DNA of 6,349 bases, from the NCBI GenBank assembly GCA_031273405.1, contig JAISRW010000075.1, forward strand, positions 1-6,349. Reading direction: 5' to 3'. This DNA is from Treponema sp. GTDB taxonomy: Bacteria > Spirochaetota > Spirochaetia > Treponematales > Breznakiellaceae. Below the pieces are notes generated by a model. The model saw only the letters and a list, made by a program, of their open reading frames with translations, did not search any database and was not told the origin of the DNA. This document shows, piece by piece, positions 1-4,396 of the stretch. Positions within the stretch are counted from its first letter, which is position 1; each line of letters opens with the position of its first letter. A program made the translations under genes and the position numbers.

Positions 1-102
1 GTCCAACTGGGCAAGGTCCTGGCCAAAAAGATCCTCGGTAAAACCGCCGCCGGCTCCGGCGACCCTGTCCTGGACGCCTACGGGGAATTATTGGGAGTAT
101 GA
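1..102 (+). CDS. pgi: Glucose-6-phosphate isomerase, C-terminal end (partial)
   Basis: Reading frame 1 is open from the first base and ends in TGA at 100-102, giving 33 residues. The residues VQLGKVLAKKIL match the C-terminal helix of bacterial glucose-6-phosphate isomerases, where a DQWGVELGKVLA-type stretch precedes a short tail; the core of the enzyme lies outside the window. If this is right, the cytoplasmic enzyme interconverts glucose 6-phosphate and fructose 6-phosphate in glycolysis. The tail after the motif (KTAAGSGDPVLDAYGELLGV) is variable in the family and adds little. The call rests on about 12 residues, so another protein with a similar helix cannot be excluded. The next gene starts 57 bases downstream. 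Confidence 0.65.
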   Translation, partial: VQLGKVLAKKILGKTAAGSGDPVLDAYGELLGV

Positions 103-146
103 CGAACCCCCGCCGCAGAGCGGGATATTAAACCCTCAACACGAAT

Positions 147-153
147 AAAGGAG
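147..153 (+). promoter_or_regulatory. Strong ribosome binding site of the flavoredoxin gene
   Basis: AAAGGAG at 147-153 lies six bases before the ATG at 160. It is the best Shine-Dalgarno match in the window and fixes the start of the flavin reductase-like gene. Confidence 0.85.
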
Positions 154-159
154 CGTACT

Positions 160-702
160 ATGAAACAGAAAAATCCGGTACAAGCCGGCCCGGAATGGCG
201 CGAAACAAATATACGGGAATTCCCCGGTTCTCCTTCCGAGAGGATAGGGACAGGCTGGATGCTGATAACCGCCGGGGACGGAGCCGGCTGGAATACCATG
301 ACCGCTTCCTGGGGTGGCCTTGGGGTACTCTGGGGCCGGGACGTAGCCTTCATGTTCATAAGGCCCTCCAGGTTTACCTACCAGTTCGCCAACTCCTCCC
401 CCCTCTTTTCTCTTTCCTTTTTCGACGAATCCCACAGGAACGCCCTCAACATCTGCGGCGCCAAATCGGGCCGGGACATAGACAAGGCCGCCGAAGCAGG
501 GCTTACCCCCATAGTTTTCGGCGTAACCGGCGCCATAGGCTTTAAAGAGGCCAGAGAGATTATCGTCTGCCGCAAGCTCTACACCCACGACTTCGACCCG
601 GCCCAATTCCTCGACCCCACCTCCATCGAAAAGAACTATGGGGGCAAGGACTATCACCGTATGTTTATCGGGGAGATCCTGAGTCTTTTGGTAAAAACCT
701 AA
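160..702 (+). CDS. Flavin reductase-like (flavoredoxin-type) FMN-binding protein
   Basis: This is a 180-residue cytoplasmic protein with no signal peptide or membrane segment, full length for the single-domain flavin reductase-like / flavoredoxin family. Visible family features are NTMTASWGGLG at residues 45-55 (the flavin phosphate-contacting segment), the FIRPSRFTYQF stretch at 66-76, SLSFF at 84-88, GRDIDK at 104-109 and the C-terminal YHRMFIGEI at 165-173. Family members bind FMN non-covalently and pass electrons between reduced pyridine nucleotides or other donors and acceptors; the physiological partner here cannot be read from sequence. The ATG at 160 is chosen because of the AAAGGAG six bases upstream. 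A hairpin terminator follows, so it is probably monocistronic or the end of a unit with the preceding gene. No frame damage or missing motif is seen. Confidence 0.88.
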   Translation: MKQKNPVQAGPEWRETNIREFPGSPSERIGTGWMLITAGDGAGWNTMTASWGGLGVLWGRDVAFMFIRPSRFTYQFANSSPLFSLSFFDESHRNALNICGAKSGRDIDKAAEAGLTPIVFGVTGAIGFKEAREIIVCRKLYTHDFDPAQFLDPTSIEKNYGGKDYHRMFIGEILSLLVKT

Positions 703-711
703 CATCCTGAA

Positions 712-773
712 GCTTTCCCAAAACCCGGTTAGCGCGAACCGCCGGTTCGGTGGGAAAGCCCCCTCTTGTTTTA
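712..773 (+). terminator. Rho-independent-type terminator after the flavoredoxin gene
   Basis: GCTTTCCCA at 712-720 pairs perfectly with TGGGAAAGC at 751-759. The 30-base interior can pair further (CCGG against CCGG-type segments). A C-rich then T-rich stretch ends in TTGTTTTA at about 766-773. The stem starts nine bases after the stop codon. The T-run is interrupted and the loop is long, so it is not a textbook terminator, but placement and stem quality support the call. Confidence 0.65.
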
Positions 774-910
774 GCAACATCAGGCGATTATGGCGAAAAG
801 CATATTGGTAACTATTCAGCCGCCGGCTGGGGATAGCGTCGCCGCTACCGTGGCGCAATCGGCGGAACGGAGGGGCTTTAGTCGATTGGGAGCGAAAGAG
901 TGCCGCAGCC
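774..910. other. Gene-poor stretch, no recognised content
   Basis: No recognisable gene is seen between the terminator and the transposase scrap. A 74-codon plus-strand frame opens at the ATG at 790, but its translation resembles no family I know, has no ribosome binding site, and runs across the transposase remnant in another frame. It may be eroded upstream transposase sequence that has lost similarity. Confidence 0.4.
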
Positions 911-1087
911 TCCTTTGGGAAGGACCCTGTGGAACGGGATCACGGGCTGGATCAGGACCGGCCGGTGTCGGACAAAATCCGCGGAATTACGCTTGCCGGT
1001 ATATCCACGATTGAGGAAGCGAACCGGTTTCTCGTCGAGACCTATCTTCCGAAGATGACCAGTACGTTTTCCCGACCGGCGGCAGAG
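911..1087 (+). pseudogene. ISNCY-like transposase remnant (C-terminal part of catalytic domain)
   Basis: In the frame of GTG 929 the translation contains VERDHGLDQDR, then LAGISTIEEANRFL and a TYLPKM...FSRPAAE stretch. This order and spacing match the end of the integrase-core domain in ISNCY-type transposases, where a GRVERNHGLDQDRLVK-type motif is followed by RLAGISTIEEANRFLEE and RFSRPAAE. Only about 60 residues of an expected 400 or more remain. The N-terminal helix-turn-helix and most of the catalytic core are absent, and similarity stops after residue E at 1087, although the frame stays open to 1168. The glutamate of VER lies where such transposases carry a conserved acidic residue, but the fragment cannot be active. 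No terminal inverted repeats or target duplication were found. Confidence 0.65.
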
Positions 1088-1160
1088 ACGGCGTGCTTTT
1101 TGCTATATTCTTACAAAACCCTTTTCATACATGTTATTGAAGAGCCTTTTTATGGCACTA

Positions 1161-1169
1161 TGTTATAAT
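1161..1169 (+). promoter_or_regulatory. Extended -10 promoter upstream of the tail-assembly-like gene
   Basis: TGTTATAAT at 1161-1169 is an exact TGnTATAAT extended -10 box, 41 bases before the ATG at 1211. A TTGAAG at 1137-1142 would be a -35 element but lies 21 bases away, longer than ideal. Extended -10 promoters tolerate a poor -35. The local AT-rich composition fits. Confidence 0.55.
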
Positions 1170-1210
1170 ACTTAGGTAGACAAAATATTATTATATTGGA
1201 AAGTAAGAGT

Positions 1211-1655
1211 ATGTTTACGTGGTACACCGTAAAAACAACAAGATTGAAAGGATATGCCAGACAAGAGATCACGTATCCCCTCCCGACGATGACCTTGCGT
1301 GGTTTAATGATACCAGGGGACTTTGGTATAGCAAAACAAAACACATTTATAGTCTCGATAAGGAGCCTGGTGAAGAATGGACACAAAAAGCGCCGATAGC
1401 AAGCGAACCGTACCAGAAATGGGACGATGTTGCCGGAACCTGGGTTGTAGGCGAAACAGCCAGGAAAAGAGCCGGAATACAAAAAGAAATCGGGGAGGCC
1501 CGGGGGGAACTTTCGGCGGCGATTACAAGGTAACCAAAGCCGCCGAAAAAGGCTTGACGCTGGAAGAATTATATCCCGGAGAAACAGCGAAGCGGGATGC
1601 TTTGTGGACTAAGATAAACACGCTCGGAGCGCGTCTTTCCGAATTTGCCGCATAA
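1211..1655 (+). pseudogene. Phage tail-fibre-assembly-like protein, broken by two single-base losses
   Basis: No single frame spans this gene, but restoring one base at each of two homopolymers gives one continuous product of about 148 residues. Translation starts at ATG 1211 (MFTWYTVK). One missing A in the run at 1231-1235 moves the frame to the one reading KNNKIERICQ..., which includes PYQKWDDVAGTWVVGETARKR. One missing G at 1529-1530 then joins AITR to VTKAAEKGLTLEELYPGE, ending in LGARLSEFAA and TAA at 1653-1655. The layout (short β-rich N-terminus, a YQKW...W segment, then a charged helical C-terminus) recalls small tail-fibre-assembly / tail-chaperone proteins of prophages; this is resemblance in style, not a certain family match. 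An in-frame GTG at 1219 could replace the first shift, but the second shift is needed under any model. Sequencing error in homopolymers is the main alternative to true decay. Confidence 0.5.
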
Positions 1656-1715
1656 TGCGTCAACGGTCTGAAAACGAATGGCGAATAGCGGCAAACAAGC
1701 GCGTAAAGACCGGCT
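1656..1715. other. Convergent intergenic gap
   Basis: This 60-base spacer separates the tail-assembly-like remnant from the stop of the convergent invertase remnant. TAAAG at 1704-1708 and CTTTA at 1714-1718 form a weak 5-bp stem overlapping the invertase stop. No convincing terminator or other feature is present. Confidence 0.4.
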
Positions 1716-2322
1716 TTAAACCGCTTGGCTGCTTATATGTTCGCTAATGAAGATTCTTATTGTCTGCCGGTGGACGCCGAAATACCTTCCGATAGCCGCC
1801 TTTGTCATTCCGCTTCGGAGCATGTCCGTTATTTCCGTTTCATGTCCTGTACGTTTTACACGCCCGGCCTTGCCCGGCCTCCGCCCCAAAACCGGACCCT
1901 CTGATTTCTTTCTGGCGAGAGCTTCCTTGGTCCTCCGGCTTATAAGGTTGCGTCAATTTCAGCGGATCAACCGACGGCAAAGGCCGGTACCTTGGAATGA
2001 ATATCATCCCCAAGCCGATAGTTGTCTTTTATCGTCCATACCCTTCGCGCCTACAGCCATAAGGGAATTAAGAATAGCGCATAATCATAAAAAGGCTCCG
2101 GCCAAGGCGGGATAATTCCGAACAGATAATGAGATCGTCTTTCTGTATCCCTTTTAGCAGCTTCCCCAAGCGCCTTTCTTCCGGTAATTTTGTACCGCTT
2201 ACGGTCTCCTCGATCCAATTTTTTATTATGAGTTTGTTTTTATTGCAAAACTTTTCAATCTCATGCCGTTGGTTTTCTACCGTTTGTTTGTCGGTACTGA
2301 CCCGAATGTATCCGTAAATCAT
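1716..2322 (-). pseudogene. Mpi-type serine DNA invertase/resolvase, full length but inactivated
   Basis: The minus strand encodes an almost complete small serine recombinase (about 201 residues when repaired), starting at the ATG at 2320-2322 and ending at TAA 1716-1718. The N-terminal catalytic domain has YGYIRVSTDKQTVENQR with the nucleophilic serine at residue 9, then ICSELSRLGRSLFMIM with the conserved SRLGR. After a frame change come VWTIKDNYRLGDDIHSKV, then SAEI...RNLISRRTKEALARKKSEG and a C-terminal helix-turn-helix (MTKAAIGRYFGVHRQTI). This domain order and wording match the master-DNA-invertase (Mpi) group. Four lesions are visible: an extra base near 2079, an extra G in the run at 2041-2043, a TGA replacing a conserved leucine codon at 1967-1969, and a base loss near 1953. 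The intact first 84 codons would give only a truncated catalytic domain without DNA binding. The repaired length fits the family, so decay occurred in place without large deletions. Confidence 0.85.
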
Positions 2323-2360
2323 AGAATTTCCATTACGGTTAATTCTGAATTACCCGGATT

Positions 2361-2445
2361 GTAACTACTCAGGACTAATGCGGGGGTTAAATGCACTTGA
2401 GAACAAGAAAAATATATGAAATATCGTATATACCTGAGTAGCTAC
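2361..2445. repeat. Inverted repeat pair flanking a 59-bp AT-rich segment
   Basis: GTAACTACTCAGG at 2361-2373 is the inverse of CCTGAGTAGCTAC at 2433-2445 with one mismatch in 13 positions; the core CTACTCAGG / CCTGAGTAG is perfect. The 59 bases between are AT-rich in their right half. The pair lies between the start of the minus-strand invertase remnant and the plus-strand HbpS-like gene. It could be recombination sites of an invertible segment or the two ends of a very short transposon derivative; the GTA-initial end recalls IS66-type termini. The eight bases outside each arm do not match each other, so no target duplication is visible. Confidence 0.6.
2397..2425 (+). promoter_or_regulatory. 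Possible promoter inside the inverted repeat pair
   Basis: TTGAGA at 2397-2402 followed after 17 bases by AATATC at 2420-2425 is a passable plus-strand -35/-10 pair. It would drive transcription rightward towards the gene at 2645. The -10 match is weak, and AT-rich sequence produces such matches by chance. Confidence 0.25.
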
Positions 2446-2484
2446 GAAACATGTAATCAGTCATAGAGTTATGGGTCAAGTTTC

Positions 2485-2591
2485 GGGTTTTGCTGGGGGT
2501 TTTGCCTCGAACCAAAGCTTCGAGGGGAGCTTGAGGGCGCTTAAAGCGGACCAAAGCCCGGCGCCATTCAGGGCGAGGTTGCTCGCCCTGA
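2485..2591 (+). other. Hairpin-rich leader upstream of the HbpS-like gene
   Basis: Several structured elements lie in series. GGGTTTTGC is directly repeated at 2485-2493 and 2497-2505. CCTCGAA at 2505-2511 pairs with TTCGAGG at 2519-2525. GGCGC at 2536-2540 pairs with GCGCC at 2561-2565. TCAGGGCGAG at 2568-2577 pairs perfectly with CTCGCCCTGA at 2582-2591 around a GTTG loop. No T-run follows the last stem, so it is not a simple terminator. The stretch is open in frame with the downstream gene from ATG 2471, but that start has no ribosome binding site. It may be a leader RNA or part of a repeated intergenic or mobile element; no known riboswitch was recognised. Confidence 0.45.
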
Positions 2592-2632
2592 CGGAACATT
2601 GCATGAAAGTCCGGAAGGGGGTAGAATTAATT

Positions 2633-2640
2633 AGAGAGGA
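2633..2640 (+). promoter_or_regulatory. Ribosome binding site deciding the start at 2645
   Basis: AGAGAGGA at 2633-2640 lies four bases before ATG 2645. The in-frame upstream ATG at 2471 lacks any such site, so 2645 is the preferred start. Confidence 0.75.
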
Positions 2641-2644
2641 TAAA

Positions 2645-3154
2645 ATGAATAAAAACGCAATCTTAAACGCTATGGAAAAAAAGGCCAAAACCGTCTATGA
2701 CAATAACGGGGACTATACCGCAACAGGAAAACGGGGGATGATGGTGGTCGAGATTCGGGACGGGAAAAACCCGGATCAATGGGATTCAGCGTGCCGGAAT
2801 TTCGGCGTTACCTTTCGGGATTATCAATATGAAGACGGACTGGTTATAAACAACGGTACCAATTTTGACGCCCTGGCCCACGGCAAGATAGCCTTCTGCC
2901 GACGGACAGGGAAAAATTCGGGAACCAATTATTATCAGGTCCTGGGCTGTGAATCTTTTTGGAAGGGAGCCGTCACCAGCGACGACGGCGTCTGTATATG
3001 CGCCTTTGCGGGTTTTTCGGGCCTTGATGACGCGGTCATCGCCCAGGCGGGGATAACCTGCTACGAATCCCTTAAGCGGACAGGCAAGAGTCTTGCCGCC
3101 GGCGCCCCCCCTGGGGAGGATGAAGAGACAGGAGAGGAGCCGGGGGTGGAATAA
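2645..3154 (+). CDS. Small cytoplasmic protein, distantly HbpS/GlcG-like
   Basis: From ATG 2645 the product is 169 residues with no signal peptide or membrane segment. I do not recognise it with certainty. The middle and C-terminal parts are laid out like the HbpS/GlcG (haem-degrading-like) fold: a helix with AHGKIAFCRRTGKNS at residues 78-92, then a hydrophobic strand and turn (VCICAFAGFSGLDDAVIAQAG, about residues 116-136) resembling the GAIGVSG...D..IA.AG ending of that family. The N-terminal half, with GMMVVEIRDGKNPDQWD at 31-47, is not recognised. The last 17 residues are acidic and low-complexity and probably disordered. The TAA shares its final A with the ATG of the OmpA-domain gene, which suggests translational coupling. 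Extension to ATG 2471 would add 58 residues translated from the hairpin-rich leader and is disfavoured. HbpS-like proteins are variously tied to haem, corrinoid or small-molecule metabolism; no specific function is claimed. Confidence 0.7.
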   Translation: MNKNAILNAMEKKAKTVYDNNGDYTATGKRGMMVVEIRDGKNPDQWDSACRNFGVTFRDYQYEDGLVINNGTNFDALAHGKIAFCRRTGKNSGTNYYQVLGCESFWKGAVTSDDGVCICAFAGFSGLDDAVIAQAGITCYESLKRTGKSLAAGAPPGEDEETGEEPGVE

Positions 3155-4368
3155 TGATCTCCAGGATAAAGGCCCTCGGGATAAAGGCCTTCCCGGTTTT
3201 GCTTTTCCTTTTTGTCCTTTCTTCCCCCAGGGCGGAGCAGTTTGTCTACAAGCACAAGGCCGGAGACAGATACCGGATCATCTCTACCGTGAATGAGGAT
3301 GTCTATGTGGACAGGCGGCTTAACCACAAGGCCGAAATTCTCAATAAGATCGCCGTGGAGGTTACCGCGGTAAACGACGGAACCGGCCGGCATGAGGCGG
3401 TGTTCCAGACCGCGGAAAAGGCCCTGGGGGCGGGCCGGAGTTTCCAATGGTCCCGGGAGTATCGGTCCCAATTTGATCGGGACAGGCTGGGATACCTCTC
3501 TATCGACAAAAAATATTTTATGCCTGTGGTGAGAAATGTGCCGGTTTTTCCCGATAAGGACCTCAAGAGCGGGGATACCTGGAGCGCCGAAGGCCACGAA
3601 ATGCACGATTTCCGGGACAGCTTCGGTATCAACGAGCCTTACCGCATACCCTTTACCGCCGATTATACCTACCTGGGGGAGCGGGAATGGAAGGGCAAAC
3701 CCTATCCCGCTTTTTCCGTGACCTACCGGATTTCTACGGAACCTTCTCCCGCGTCGGGGAGAATCTGGCCCGCCCGCATCCTGGGGGCGTCGGATCAGAC
3801 GGTGTTCTGGGATTCGGAGTTGGGGCAGGCCGCGGCCTATGAAGAATACTTCCGCATAGTTTTCGAGCTTTCCAACGGCGTGACCGTGGAATACCGGGGA
3901 AGGGCGGAGGCGGAAATCGTGGAAGCCCCGGCCATGGATAAGGAGAAAATGGCCGAAGAGATCTCGGAGGAACTGAAGCGTTTGGACATAAATGACGCCT
4001 CGGTAAGGGTTGATCATGAGGGGATCACTATCAGCCTCGAAAACATACAGTTCCAAGCCGATTCGGCACGGCTCCTGGAGGGGGAGAAACAGAAGCTGGA
4101 CAAAATCGCGGAGATCCTCCGACGGTATCCCGGCCGGGACATCCTGGTGGGAGGCCATACCGCCCTAGCGGGAACCGCCGCCATGAGGGCCGAACTTTCC
4201 CGGGAGCGGGCTTCCGCGGCGGCCGATTATCTTCTCTCAAAAAACGTCCGCTCTCCCGACAGGGTGGTGGTGAGGGGTTACGGGGCGGAAAGGCCCCTAG
4301 GGGACAACAACACCGAGGAAGGCCGCCGCAGGAACCGGCGGGTCGAAATCACCATACTTGAAAACTAG
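3154..4368 (+). CDS. Secreted OmpA-domain protein
   Basis: This 404-residue protein starts with a signal peptide: basic MISRIKALGIK, hydrophobic FPVLLFLFVLSS, likely cut after PRA near residue 27. No lipobox cysteine follows, so it is probably periplasmic or outer-membrane associated. Residues 28-260 form an unrecognised, strand-rich domain with many aromatic and charged residues. A short helical linker (about 260-280) leads to a C-terminal OmpA/MotB-like domain (about 290-404): FQADSARLL at 300-308, GGHTALAG at 333-340, LSRERASAAADYL at 348-360, RGYGAERP at 374-381 and NRRVEI at 394-399. Such domains bind peptidoglycan non-covalently. The usual aspartate after HT is alanine here (A337), while the arginine of the RA motif (R352) remains. 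The start codon overlaps the preceding stop by one base, with GGGGGTGG just upstream as a ribosome binding site; prs begins 28 bases after the stop. Confidence 0.88.
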   Translation: MISRIKALGIKAFPVLLFLFVLSSPRAEQFVYKHKAGDRYRIISTVNEDVYVDRRLNHKAEILNKIAVEVTAVNDGTGRHEAVFQTAEKALGAGRSFQWSREYRSQFDRDRLGYLSIDKKYFMPVVRNVPVFPDKDLKSGDTWSAEGHEMHDFRDSFGINEPYRIPFTADYTYLGEREWKGKPYPAFSVTYRISTEPSPASGRIWPARILGASDQTVFWDSELGQAAAYEEYFRIVFELSNGVTVEYRGRAEAEIVEAPAMDKEKMAEEISEELKRLDINDASVRVDHEGITISLENIQFQADSARLLEGEKQKLDKIAEILRRYPGRDILVGGHTALAGTAAMRAELSRERASAAADYLLSKNVRSPDRVVVRGYGAERPLGDNNTEEGRRRNRRVEITILEN

Positions 4369-4396
4369 CCGCTTATCCGGTACTATCTAGCTATTC

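Noticed and set aside
109..124. CCCGC / GCGGG hairpin after the pgi-like gene as a terminator
   Set aside because: The stem is only 5 bp and no T-run follows, so it is too weak to call.
136..858. 240-residue minus-strand open frame opposite the flavoredoxin gene
   Set aside because: It is the complement of a well-supported gene and its terminator. The translation is glycine- and proline-rich with no family resemblance and no ribosome binding site.
1184..1197. AATAT / ATATT inverted repeat as an invertase crossover site near the tail-like gene
   Set aside because: It is a 5-bp stem in very AT-rich DNA with no partner beyond the gene, so chance is sufficient.
1747..2115. 122-residue plus-strand open frame across the invertase remnant
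   Set aside because: It is the complement of the decayed C-terminal half of the invertase, whose minus-strand translation clearly matches serine recombinases.
2353..2453. Target-site duplication flanking the inverted repeat pair
   Set aside because: The eight bases outside each arm (CCCGGATT and GAAACATG) do not match, so a clean insertion is not demonstrated.
2471..2644. Upstream start at 2471 for the HbpS-like gene, adding 58 residues
   Set aside because: There is no ribosome binding site at 2471, the added residues come from the hairpin-rich leader, and a good site precedes ATG 2645.
3061..4158. 365-residue minus-strand open frame opposite the OmpA-domain gene
   Set aside because: Long antisense frames are expected in GC-rich coding DNA. 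The translation is histidine-, glycine- and proline-rich with no recognisable domain, while the plus strand has a signal peptide and an OmpA domain.
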